Program-made: the position numbers and the translations under genes
Shown here: positions 1 to 6,820 of the stretch, piece by piece
Position numbering within the stretch: the first letter of the stretch is position 1
Layout of the letters: each line of letters starts with the position of its first letter
Notes under the pieces: generated by a model
Database searches by the model: none
Seen by the model: the letters and a program-made list of their open reading frames with translations, nothing else
Told to the model about the DNA's origin: nothing
Assembly (NCBI GenBank): GCA_002386045.1
Contig: DGEQ01000103.1
Location: forward strand, 1 to 9,371
Length of the DNA: 9,371 nucleotides
Origin: Hungateiclostridiaceae bacterium UBA3922
Lineage (GTDB): Bacteria > Bacillota > Clostridia > Acetivibrionales > DTU013
Direction: 5' to 3'

Positions 1-44
1 GAACCCGCTATCTCCCGAAGGATCAGATTGTCTTTGATTTTCAT
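1..44 (-). CDS. PqqD-family-like protein, N-terminus only (cut by window edge)
   Basis: On the minus strand an ATG at 44-42 opens a frame reading MKIKDNLILREIAG and then runs off the window with no stop. A run of five G (minus strand, positions 54-50) lies five bases before the ATG and can serve as the ribosome binding site. The pattern 'MK-(I/L)-K-x-x-x-(I/L)-LREIAG' is how many clostridial PqqD-family proteins begin; these are small winged-helix peptide-binding chaperones that hand a precursor peptide to a modifying enzyme, and related copies also sit in surface-polysaccharide clusters. Only 14 residues are visible, so the family call rests on a short match and is tentative. The gene is divergent from the O-antigen ligase-type gene and shares its control region. 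Confidence 0.6.
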   Translation of the reverse strand, partial: MKIKDNLILREIAG

Positions 45-173
45 TTGTACCCCCGCAATATTCTAATCGCTATATCGAAAATATTATATTACAGCCTTTC
101 CCAAATATCAATACATCTGTTCTATAAAAAATACAGTGAACATAACAAGATTATTTTGTATATTTTTGATAAC

Positions 174-202
174 TTGACAATTAACGTTAAGGCTAATAAT
201 AT
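174..202 (+). promoter_or_regulatory. Sigma-A type promoter of the O-antigen ligase-type gene
   Basis: TTGACA (174-179), a 17-base spacer and TAATAT (197-202) match the vegetative sigma factor consensus almost perfectly. The expected transcript start near 209 lies about 40 bases before the ATG at 249. This supports that start over the earlier in-frame ATG at 45, which lies upstream of the promoter. Confidence 0.75.
181..190. promoter_or_regulatory. Perfect 10-bp palindrome in the promoter spacer
   Basis: TTAACGTTAA is a perfect palindrome directly after the plus-strand -35 box and inside the spacer. A dimeric repressor bound here would block the plus promoter and probably the minus-strand transcript. 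No regulator gene is visible in the window, so operator function is inferred from position and symmetry only. Confidence 0.3.
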
Positions 203-203
203 A

Positions 204-231
204 ATCTTATTCAAAATTTTGTATTTGTCAA
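204..231 (-). promoter_or_regulatory. Candidate minus-strand promoter for the PqqD-like gene
   Basis: Read on the minus strand, a perfect -35 box TTGACA (231-226) is followed after 16 bases by TAAGAT (209-204), a fair -10 box. Transcription would start near 197 and give a leader of about 150 bases before the ATG at 44. It overlaps the plus-strand promoter, so the two would compete for polymerase. The AT-rich setting makes chance matches possible. Confidence 0.45.
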
Positions 232-248
232 GGGTGACTTTACAAAAT

Positions 249-2417
249 ATGAAAAAAATTACTGTAATACTGATGATCTTCCTGATTTCGATATCTCCGC
301 TCTTCAGGGGCTTATTTTTTGAATATGAAACCTATGGCTTCATGGCAGCGCTGGCATTGCTTTGCATCCTGTATTTTTTCACTATTATATATAATAAGGG
401 AACGATCAGGATCAATAAGCTTTATCTCATGGTAAGCCTGCTGATGCTGGCAGGCATCTGTTTCAGCTTCGCCAATGCCATGAATGCCAGGGCTACACTA
501 AGGTCATTGCTTTTTTACATGGAACTTACCGTTGTATTTATTGTATTATATGATTATTTCTATGGCAGGAAGCAGCAGTTTATGAAAGCCGTTATGCTGC
601 CATCCGTGGTTGTGGGAGCTGTTGCAGGCTTTATTGGCGCGATCGCACTTGTGGACAGGCTGAATTTCCTGAATGTCTACATAGAGGGAAACAGGATCGG
701 TTCCACTTTACAGTATGCCAATACGGCTGCTGTGTATTTTTTGGTTTGCTTTATATTTGCTGTTTCATTGGCCAACAGTCTGAAGAATGTCTGGCTGAGG
801 TCAGTTGTTGCAGGGCTGGGAAGTGTTTCGCTGTTTGCGTTTTTATTGACAGGTTCCAGGGGAGGCCTGGCAGTCGGCATTATCGCATGCATAGCGCTGC
901 TGGTTATACAGCCGGCCGGCATGAGAGTAAAGGCGCTGGCAGGCATAGCATGTCCGTCGGCCGCTGTTTTTGCGGTGACGAATAAATTCAATGCTGCTGT
1001 TGCAACAAAAGACGGCTTAGGAGCCATAAAATGGATCGCGATATCTTTTGTCGCTGCTGCAGCGGCTTACTGTGTCATCGCCCTGATATTGAAAGCCACT
1101 GTGGAAAAAATACGAATAAGTCTTTCCGGCAAAATGAAATTCATATCGGCAGCGATCGTTGTGGTGGTTTTGCTGGCTGGGATTTTATTATGGAAAGAAT
1201 TCATCAGGTTTCTTCCTCCGGTAATGGTCAGGAGGCTGGAAAGACTTGCCAATCAAGGCGTTGGCGATGCAAATGTTCTATACAGGCTCGAGTTTTTCAG
1301 GGATGCATTTAAGCTGCTCGCATCCCACTGGCTTTTCGGCCTTGGAGGCGACGGCTGGAAAGCCATGTATCACAGCGTCCAGGATTTCGGGTATACCGCC
1401 AATTATGTGCATAACCATTTTCTCCAGGTTTTTGTTGACCATGGCGTATTATCGTTTCTGGCTTTTACCGGCCTTACGGTCATCAGTGGGCTCGGCTTTT
1501 TGCATTCATACCTGTCAGAGAGGGAGGACAGGCTGCTTAAAAGCTGGACCGCCGGCATGCTGTGCGGATATGCTGCCCTTGTGATGCATTCTGCTTTCGA
1601 TTTCGACCTGACATTTGCTTCCATGGCATTACTGCTGTGGACAATGTTTGCCGTGTCTGCAGCCGGGGACGGCGATGCAGCGGTAAGGGATCAGAAAGCG
1701 CCGGTACTGGGATTCGCTTTCAGGGATAGGTGGAGAGGTGTGTTTTCTGGCAACCTTCTGAAAGTGGCTTTTTCGGCCATTTGTGCCCTGTTGCTTTCGG
1801 TGCATGCCCTCTGGTTCACGGCTGCATATAACGCCCAGAAAGCCTATAACTACAAGCGGGAAAAGAATTACGGGTATGCGATGATATATTATGAAGAGGC
1901 AAACAGGCTGGATCCTTCGAATACCGGGTATACGTTCGAGCTTGCGAAGTTATATCATTATTTCGGAAAGAAGGCCGAAGACAGGGATGCAAGGAAGATG
2001 TGGCTCGAAAAAGCACGCAGGGCAGGGGAGATGAGCGTAAATGGGAATAAGAACTATCCTGCCCATATGAATACGCTGGCAAGGATCTATATCGATTCCG
2101 GCATGCCGCTCGAAGCCCTGGATATGTCCCTGGAACTGCTGTCACTTTTCAGGTACGATGCTGAAACATACGAGGTCCTTGCGAAAAGCTATATCGATGC
2201 GGCGCTGTATTATGAGGAAAAGGGTGACGTGGCTAAAGCCAGGGAGTTATTGGCCAGTTGCGTTGCCATCGATAATAACCCGGATCTCCGTATGAGCGTT
2301 ATTGAAAGCATCAAGCAGGTCGGCTCACCGGAGGTGCTCGCGTCGTACAGGCACAGCGATAAGCTGGCGCAGTACCTGGAGGAAGCCAGGAAACATCTTG
2401 CGAGATTGAATAAATAG
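249..2417 (+). CDS. O-antigen ligase / Wzy-type polymerase with C-terminal TPR region
   Basis: A 722-residue membrane protein of the Wzy_C / O-antigen ligase superfamily, which transfers or polymerises lipid-linked glycans on the outer face of the membrane. About 13-15 hydrophobic segments fill residues 4 to about 525. The family signature GSRGG is at residues 202-206. A large outer loop (about 318-395) contains RLEFFRDAF, GLGGDGW and the HNHFLQ motif (388-393), as expected for the catalytic loop. Residues about 535-722 are soluble and helical with TPR-like repeats (for example around YAMIYYEEANRLDP and MPLEALDMSLELL), probably placed outside the cell. The ATG at 249 is chosen because the promoter at 174-202 and an AGGGTGA ribosome binding site (231-237) precede it; the frame is open further upstream, but that AT-rich stretch is control DNA. 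In a Gram-positive host the product is more likely an exopolysaccharide or wall-glycan polymerase/ligase than a true LPS ligase; the substrate cannot be read from sequence. Confidence 0.85.
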   Translation: MKKITVILMIFLISISPLFRGLFFEYETYGFMAALALLCILYFFTIIYNKGTIRINKLYLMVSLLMLAGICFSFANAMNARATLRSLLFYMELTVVFIVLYDYFYGRKQQFMKAVMLPSVVVGAVAGFIGAIALVDRLNFLNVYIEGNRIGSTLQYANTAAVYFLVCFIFAVSLANSLKNVWLRSVVAGLGSVSLFAFLLTGSRGGLAVGIIACIALLVIQPAGMRVKALAGIACPSAAVFAVTNKFNAAVATKDGLGAIKWIAISFVAAAAAYCVIALILKATVEKIRISLSGKMKFISAAIVVVVLLAGILLWKEFIRFLPPVMVRRLERLANQGVGDANVLYRLEFFRDAFKLLASHWLFGLGGDGWKAMYHSVQDFGYTANYVHNHFLQVFVDHGVLSFLAFTGLTVISGLGFLHSYLSEREDRLLKSWTAGMLCGYAALVMHSAFDFDLTFASMALLLWTMFAVSAAGDGDAAVRDQKAPVLGFAFRDRWRGVFSGNLLKVAFSAICALLLSVHALWFTAAYNAQKAYNYKREKNYGYAMIYYEEANRLDPSNTGYTFELAKLYHYFGKKAEDRDARKMWLEKARRAGEMSVNGNKNYPAHMNTLARIYIDSGMPLEALDMSLELLSLFRYDAETYEVLAKSYIDAALYYEEKGDVAKARELLASCVAIDNNPDLRMSVIESIKQVGSPEVLASYRHSDKLAQYLEEARKHLARLNK

Positions 2418-2454
2418 GGAAAGGAAAATTATGAAAATTTTATTAGTTTAGGTA

Positions 2455-2483
2455 TTGCAAAAAGTTTACAAACTATATATAAT
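2455..2483 (+). promoter_or_regulatory. Strong promoter of the LAETG surface protein
   Basis: TTGCAA (2455-2460), exactly 17 bases, then a perfect TATAAT (2478-2483). The expected start near 2490 gives a short leader of about 23 bases, containing AAGGGGG (2496-2502) as ribosome binding site ten bases before the ATG at 2513. The gene is therefore probably transcribed independently of the upstream membrane protein. Confidence 0.75.
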
Positions 2484-2512
2484 TGTGAATATCGTAAGGG
2501 GGTTAAGATGAT

Positions 2513-2839
2513 ATGAAGAAATTCTTGGTTCTGTTCACGGTTCTTGCATTGGTTTTCGCACTGGCAACCGTTAGCTACGCAAACCAACCGGAAATCGAAG
2601 AAGAACAGACGCCTGCCAGCGCAGTTTACGATGAACCCGAACTTGAAGTCGAAGACGAGGGTACTCCTGCCGGTACGCCTGATACAACTTCACAGAGAGA
2701 AGTAGAAGTGGGCGAGGAGAAGACTCCTGCTTCCAATAAGCTGGCTGAAACAGGCGGTGTTGCGGCAGAAGTATTCTATGCGGCCGGCGGTCTGTTTATA
2801 GTTGCTGCGGGTGTCCTTGCGTTCGCAAAGAAGAAATAA
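2513..2839 (+). CDS. Small acidic secreted protein with LAETG cell-wall sorting signal
   Basis: A 108-residue precursor. Residues 1-23 are a signal peptide (MKKF start, hydrophobic core, S-Y-A cleavage site before N24). Residues 24-76 are low-complexity and very acidic and contain three related blocks of acidic residues followed by T-P-A-S/G (TPA at 33-35, 51-53 and 71-73). The C-terminus is a complete sorting signal: LAETG (77-81), a hydrophobic span (about 87-105) and the basic tail KKK. After both cuts only about 57 residues (24-80), with some 17 Asp/Glu against three Arg/Lys, would be linked to the wall. The motif is LAETG rather than canonical LPXTG. The sortase gene 231 bases downstream is the obvious enzyme. 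No folded domain or enzymatic motif is visible; the Thr/Pro-rich blocks could be glycosylated, given the glycan gene upstream, but that is inference. I do not recognise a named family. Confidence 0.85.
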   Translation: MKKFLVLFTVLALVFALATVSYANQPEIEEEQTPASAVYDEPELEVEDEGTPAGTPDTTSQREVEVGEEKTPASNKLAETGGVAAEVFYAAGGLFIVAAGVLAFAKKK

Positions 2840-2907
2840 ACCGCAGATATACTGCAGAAAATATACAAAAGACGAAACTCACGGGATATTGCAGGAGTAT
2901 ATATTAA

Positions 2908-2955
2908 ATGCTGAAAATCATATCTGGCAATATGAGAGATATGTGCATTGCATAA
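2908..2955 (+). other. Possible 15-codon ORF before the terminator
   Basis: ATG at 2908 opens MLKIISGNMRDMCIA and stops at 2953-2955. AGGAG (2893-2897) lies ten bases upstream, an acceptable ribosome binding site. The stop is only ten bases before the terminator hairpin at 2966. That arrangement resembles a leader peptide controlling readthrough, but no run of regulatory codons is present, and an ORF this short with a plausible binding site can arise by chance. Confidence 0.2.
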
Positions 2956-2965
2956 AACAGCTTGT

Positions 2966-2998
2966 AAGGATTCCTGAGCAATTCAGGTATCCTTTTTT
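2966..2998 (+). terminator. Intrinsic terminator between substrate and sortase genes
   Basis: AAGGAT (2966-2971) and CCTGA (2973-2977) pair with TCAGG (2983-2987) and ATCCTT (2989-2994) around a single T-T mismatch, with loop GCAAT, followed by an unbroken T run to 2998. It should end most transcripts from the promoter at 2455-2483, leaving the sortase to be made by readthrough or from a weak unseen promoter. Confidence 0.85.
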
Positions 2999-3070
2999 GT
3001 TGGCAGGAAGTCATGCGCCAATCTTCCGGCATCAGCTTACAGGACCTGAATTGCAGGCTGCGAGGTGCAT

Positions 3071-3847
3071 ATGGATCTGACACATATAAAAGGAAAAATT
3101 TCAACATCGCTTAAGAAAAGGCTCCCGCTGATCCTCCTGGTGATCGGCATACTTGTGATTTTGTATCCGATCGTGGGCCAGTTATACGCCAGGTACCAGG
3201 AAGAAAAAATGCTTGAGGAATGGCTGAACAGCATAGATGTAACAGATCTCGAAGATGGCGCGGCCATTGACCCGGAGGATTCCTATGCCCGGTTGCAGGA
3301 AGCGTTCAGCGATGAGGGCAGCGAAAACGGCAGTCCGGATAATGCGGAAAACACCGGCGGGCAGGCAAATGAAGGAGGAACGGGCAGCGGAAGCGGGACT
3401 GCAAAAAAATCATCGGCATCTGATCTTGCCAATCAGAAGGTACTGGGTATAATCGAGATCCCGAAAATAAAGGTGAAGGATCCCATTGTAGAAGGCGTCG
3501 AAAAATCAAACCTCAAGGCCGGTATCGGGCATGTGCCCGGGACCCCTTTACCCGGACAGCCAGGCAACTGCGCCCTGGCAGGGCACAGGAATTATGCACT
3601 GAAGAAACTGTTCAGAAGGCTGGATGAACTTAAAAACGGCGACGAAGTCACCATAATCACGAAAACAGAGACACTGAAATATATCGTTACGGGAAAGGTC
3701 GTCGTGGAACCCGACGATGTATCTGTCCTGGAGGGCAGCGAAGATAAGAGCATCATTTCAATGATCACCTGCACACCGATGTATGTTCACTCCCACAGGC
3801 TGGTCGTTTTTGCTGAGCTTGCGGAGCGGATACCCAGGGAACCGTAA
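3071..3847 (+). CDS. Class D-like sortase (transpeptidase)
   Basis: A 258-residue membrane-anchored cysteine transpeptidase that cuts sorting signals and joins the protein to the cell wall. Residues about 18-38 form one N-terminal membrane segment. A long acidic then Gly/Ser-rich linker (about 60-120) leads to the catalytic domain, which begins near LGIIEIPKIKVKDPIVEGV. The catalytic triad is visible: His172 in LAGHRN, Cys234 in TCTP and Arg243 in SHRLVV. The TCTP context and the order of motifs fit class D sortases better than class A, B or C. The ATG at 3071 is preferred because GAGGTG (3062-3067) precedes it at usual spacing; an in-frame GTG at 3065 lies inside that binding site. Its likely substrate is the LAETG protein immediately upstream. 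The 65-residue charged linker is longer than in many sortases and may carry the catalytic domain through the wall. Confidence 0.9.
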   Translation: MDLTHIKGKISTSLKKRLPLILLVIGILVILYPIVGQLYARYQEEKMLEEWLNSIDVTDLEDGAAIDPEDSYARLQEAFSDEGSENGSPDNAENTGGQANEGGTGSGSGTAKKSSASDLANQKVLGIIEIPKIKVKDPIVEGVEKSNLKAGIGHVPGTPLPGQPGNCALAGHRNYALKKLFRRLDELKNGDEVTIITKTETLKYIVTGKVVVEPDDVSVLEGSEDKSIISMITCTPMYVHSHRLVVFAELAERIPREP

Positions 3848-3905
3848 AAAGGCTTACTGCACACCCGGAAAGGTATGCCGCGTCCATTATCGTGAATGCA
3901 TTTCC

Positions 3906-3933
3906 TTGACAGTTCCAGCCTGCTTTTTATATT
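3906..3933 (+). promoter_or_regulatory. Candidate upstream promoter of alaS
   Basis: A perfect TTGACA (3906-3911) is followed after 16 bases by TATATT (3928-3933); TATTAT (3930-3935) at 18 bases is an alternative. It would give a leader of about 115 bases before alaS that includes the inverted repeat at 3964-3994. Confidence 0.5.
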
Positions 3934-3963
3934 ATTATTTTGATTATCCTGCAAAATTTTCGC

Positions 3964-3994
3964 CGGATTATCATTTAGCTATTAAAATAATCCG
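3964..3994. promoter_or_regulatory. Perfect 8-bp inverted repeat upstream of alaS
   Basis: CGGATTAT (3964-3971) and ATAATCCG (3987-3994) are exact reverse complements separated by 15 bases. The right arm follows the weak -35 box of the downstream promoter, so it may be an operator. As an RNA hairpin it lacks a T run, so it is not a convincing terminator for the sortase gene. Confidence 0.4.
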
Positions 3995-4010
3995 ATAAGT
4001 CGTCTATAAT
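3982..4010 (+). promoter_or_regulatory. Candidate downstream promoter of alaS
   Basis: A perfect TATAAT (4005-4010) lies 17 bases after TTAAAA (3982-3987, four of six matches to the -35 consensus). The transcript would start near 4017, about 40 bases before the alaS start. It overlaps the inverted repeat at 3964-3994. Confidence 0.55.
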
Positions 4011-4055
4011 AAACTAATGATCCAATCACACGCAATGATAGATAAAGGATAGAGG

Positions 4056-6701
4056 ATGGACGATATGAAGAAACTGGGACTGAATGAAATCAGGGAAGAA
4101 TTCCTCAGGTTTTTTGAGAGCAAGGGACACTTGCGCCTGCCCAGCTTTTCGCTGGTGCCGAAGAACGACCCGAGCGTCCTGCTAATAAATGCCGGGATGA
4201 CGCCGCTCAAGCCATATTTCACGGGAGCGGAAAAACCGCCGTGCAACAGGGTGACGACGTGCCAGAAGTGCATCAGGACGCCGGATATAGACAATGTCGG
4301 GAAAACGGCGAGACACGGCACGTTCTTTGAGATGCTGGGCAATTTCTCGTTCGGCGACTATTTCAAGAAGGAAGCGATCACGTGGGCATGGGAGTTTGTC
4401 ACGAAGGTCATGGGAATGCCGGAGGACAGGCTCTATGTTTCGATTTACGAAGAGGACGATGAAGCGTTCGAGATATGGAACAGGGAAGTCGGCCTTGCAC
4501 TGGAGCGCATCTTCAGGATGGGCAAGGAGGACAATTTCTGGGAGCACGGTATCGGTCCCTGCGGACCCTGTTCCGAGATATATTTCGACAGGGGTCCGGA
4601 GAGAGGATGCGGAAAGCCGGACTGCACGGTAGGCTGCGACTGCGACAGGTATATCGAGTTCTGGAACCTCGTGTTTACGCAGTTCAACAGGCAGGAAGAC
4701 GGCACATATACGAAGCTGGAGAAGAAGAATATCGACACCGGGATGGGGCTTGAGCGTCTTGCGGTCATCATGCAGGACGTTGACAGCATTTTCGAGGTGG
4801 ATACGATAAGGCGCATACTGGACCACGTGTGCAAAAAAGCTGGCGTGGTTTACGGCCGGGGCGATGAGGACGTGTCCATCAGGGTCATAACCGACCATAT
4901 ACGGGGCACGGTCATGATGGTATCTGACGGGATACTGCCTTCCAACGAGGGACGCGGCTATGTCTTAAGGAGGCTTCTCAGGCGGGCGGCAAGGCACGGT
5001 AGACTGCTCGGCATTAAAGGGCCGTTCCTGTATGACGTTGCGAAGGTAGCCATCAGGGAGTCCTGCGAGGCGTATCCTGAACTGGCTGAAAAGGAAGAAT
5101 ACATCTGCAAGGTGATAAAGACCGAAGAAGAACGTTTCGCGGCGACCATCGACCAGGGTATCGCCATACTCAATGCCATGATCGCGGAGCTCAAGATGGA
5201 GAATAAAGATGTGCTGCCGGGAAACATGGCGTTCAAGCTGCATGACACTTACGGATTCCCGCTGGACCTCACCAGGGAGATCGCCGGCGAGGCCGGGCTT
5301 ACTGTCGATGAAGAGGGGTTCATGGCAGAGATGGCAGAGCAGAAAAACAAGGCCCGCATGGCACTTAAGAACAGGGAGATGTCTGCGTGGGGCCGCGATC
5401 TTGCAGCGGGGATAGACAAGGATCTTAAGACAGAGTTTGTCGGGTATGAGAGCTACTCGTCCGAAAGCAGGATATTGCATATAATCCTTGATGACGAGCA
5501 GGTGAACAGCGCGCAGCAGGGCGAGGAAGTCACGATAATACTGGACAGGACGCCGTTCTATGCTGAAAGCGGCGGCCAGGTGGCCGACACCGGCTATATA
5601 ACAGGGAAAGACGGGAAGGTCAGGGTCAACGGCTGCGTCAAGGTCGGTGAGGGCCTGTACCTGCATACCGGCGTTGTCGAAGAGGGCATCATAGAAAAGG
5701 ATGCTCACGTGACAGCGTCGATAGATGTGGAAAGAAGGCTTGCCATCGCACGGAACCATACGGTGACGCACCTGCTGCACAAGGCATTGAGGAATGTGTT
5801 GGGCGATCACGTGACCCAGGCCGGTTCGCTGGTCGCGCCTGACAGGCTGAGGTTCGACTTCCGACATTTCGAGGCTATGACAAAGGAAGAGATAAAGCGG
5901 GTGGAAGACGAGGTCAATGCCAGGATACTCGACGATCTCAAGGTGACCGTCAGGGAGATGTCGGTCGATGAGGCGAACAGGCTCGGAGCCATGGCGCTGT
6001 TTGAGGAAAAATACGGCGATCTCGTCAGGGTCGTGCAGGCCGGCGATTACAGCATGGAACTCTGCGGAGGCACGCATCTTAAGTCGACAGCCCAGGCCGG
6101 GCTCTTCAAGATAGTAAGCGAGGGCGGCGTTGCGGCAGGCGTGAGAAGGATAGAGGCGCTTACCGGGAAAGGCGCCCTGGAATACTATGACCAGGTGGAA
6201 GAGAAGCTGGAAAGCATCGCTGCAGCGCTCAGGACTTCGCCGCAGGAGAGCCTGAAAAGGGTCGAGACCCTGAATTCCGAGCTGAAGGCTGCCCTGAAGG
6301 AAATAGAGCAGTTGAAGGCAAAGCTGGCAAGCAATTCGTTCGACGAGGTGCTTGGCGGAGCCGTGGAAGTCAGCGGTATGAAGATTGCGACGGGCAGGTT
6401 CGACCAGCTTGACATGGATTCGCTGCGCAACACGTGCGAGAACTTAAGGAGCAGGATCGGCAGCGGTGTCGTGGTCCTGGCGTCGTCCCTGGGCGACAAG
6501 GCGAGTTTCGTGGCGATGGCGACGAAGGACGCCGTCGAACGGGGCATCCACTGCGGCAACATCGTGAAGGAAGCGGCGAAAGCGGCAGGCGGAGGCGGCG
6601 GCGGAAGGCCTGACATGGCCCAGGCCGGCGGCAAGGACACCTCGAAGATCGACGAGGCGTTGAGGCTTGCTGTCGAGGCTGCCAAAGCGCAGGTAAAATA
6701 A
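4056..6701 (+). CDS. alaS: Alanyl-tRNA synthetase
   Basis: Class II synthetase that attaches alanine to tRNA-Ala in the cytoplasm; 881 residues, normal for bacterial AlaRS. The catalytic domain covers the first third, with the CQKCIRTPDIDNVGKTARHGT region and the NEGRGYVLRRLLRRAARHG motif from residue 297. A Cys-rich insert follows the GPCGPCSEIYFDRG motif (Cys185, 190, 194 and 196), as in many clostridial AlaRS. The editing domain has both metal-binding parts: HTVTH (His568, His572) and CGGTH (Cys670, His674), so mischarged Ser/Gly-tRNA should be cleared. A coiled coil (about 725-765) leads to the C-Ala domain with a run of six glycines. Two starts are possible: ATG 4056 with AAAGGA (4044-4049), or ATG 4065 with AGAGGA (4051-4056); the latter gives the common MKKLGLNEIREEFL start. 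No T-box leader is present in the 208 bases upstream. Confidence 0.97.
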   Translation: MDDMKKLGLNEIREEFLRFFESKGHLRLPSFSLVPKNDPSVLLINAGMTPLKPYFTGAEKPPCNRVTTCQKCIRTPDIDNVGKTARHGTFFEMLGNFSFGDYFKKEAITWAWEFVTKVMGMPEDRLYVSIYEEDDEAFEIWNREVGLALERIFRMGKEDNFWEHGIGPCGPCSEIYFDRGPERGCGKPDCTVGCDCDRYIEFWNLVFTQFNRQEDGTYTKLEKKNIDTGMGLERLAVIMQDVDSIFEVDTIRRILDHVCKKAGVVYGRGDEDVSIRVITDHIRGTVMMVSDGILPSNEGRGYVLRRLLRRAARHGRLLGIKGPFLYDVAKVAIRESCEAYPELAEKEEYICKVIKTEEERFAATIDQGIAILNAMIAELKMENKDVLPGNMAFKLHDTYGFPLDLTREIAGEAGLTVDEEGFMAEMAEQKNKARMALKNREMSAWGRDLAAGIDKDLKTEFVGYESYSSESRILHIILDDEQVNSAQQGEEVTIILDRTPFYAESGGQVADTGYITGKDGKVRVNGCVKVGEGLYLHTGVVEEGIIEKDAHVTASIDVERRLAIARNHTVTHLLHKALRNVLGDHVTQAGSLVAPDRLRFDFRHFEAMTKEEIKRVEDEVNARILDDLKVTVREMSVDEANRLGAMALFEEKYGDLVRVVQAGDYSMELCGGTHLKSTAQAGLFKIVSEGGVAAGVRRIEALTGKGALEYYDQVEEKLESIAAALRTSPQESLKRVETLNSELKAALKEIEQLKAKLASNSFDEVLGGAVEVSGMKIATGRFDQLDMDSLRNTCENLRSRIGSGVVVLASSLGDKASFVAMATKDAVERGIHCGNIVKEAAKAAGGGGGGRPDMAQAGGKDTSKIDEALRLAVEAAKAQVK

Positions 6702-6720
6702 GCAGAACGAATGAGGTCAT

Positions 6721-6781
6721 GAACCGGTTGACAAGGTGATACAGGCGGAACCCGCGGTCCGGGCGCCGACACATGCGGTTC
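6721..6781. other. GC-rich structured spacer after alaS
   Basis: GAACCG (6721-6726) pairs with CGGTTC (6776-6781) and encloses a GC-rich stretch with the CCGCGG palindrome and a CCCG/CGGG pairing. It could fold at the 3' end of the alaS transcript. No T run follows, so it is not a standard intrinsic terminator, and transcription may continue into the HIT gene. Confidence 0.3.
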
Positions 6782-6795
6782 GCTTAAAGCAGGGA

Positions 6796-6820
6796 TGCGT
6801 GTTAACGCGCGTTAAGCGCA
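6796..6820. promoter_or_regulatory. Palindrome upstream of the HIT-galE pair
   Basis: TTAACGCGCGTTAA (6802-6815) is a perfect 14-bp palindrome, extended after a small bulge by TGCG (6796-6799) pairing with CGCA (6817-6820). It sits about 55-75 bases before the HIT start and could be an operator or a transcript hairpin. It shares the half-site TTAACG with the palindrome at 181-190. No clear promoter could be placed around it. Confidence 0.35.

Noticed and set aside
45..248. In-frame N-terminal extension of the membrane protein from an ATG at 45
   Set aside because: The stretch is very AT-rich, has no ribosome binding site at 45, and contains a near-perfect promoter (174-202) whose transcript would begin after it. 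The ATG at 249 has a binding site and starts a normal membrane segment.
2508..2516. Two-codon ORF (ATG ATA TGA) overlapping the start of the LAETG protein
   Set aside because: It is probably a chance ATG next to the true start; the ATG at 2513 fits the AAGGGGG site and opens a clear signal peptide.
4182..4898. Long minus-strand open frame (238 codons) inside alaS
   Set aside because: It is antisense to a strongly conserved gene, has a composition typical of a reversed frame, and shows no recognisable domain.
4965..6077. Minus-strand open frame of 370 codons inside alaS
   Set aside because: Also antisense to conserved AlaRS coding sequence; His- and Pro-rich reading is an artefact of the opposite-strand codons.
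6728..6733. Perfect TTGACA box before the HIT gene
   Set aside because: The positions 16-18 bases downstream are GC-rich and offer no -10 box.
6740..6770. T-box-like sequence (GGCGGAACCCGCGG) after alaS
   Set aside because: It resembles the T-box antiterminator only loosely, lies downstream of the synthetase, and lacks room for stem I or a following terminator.
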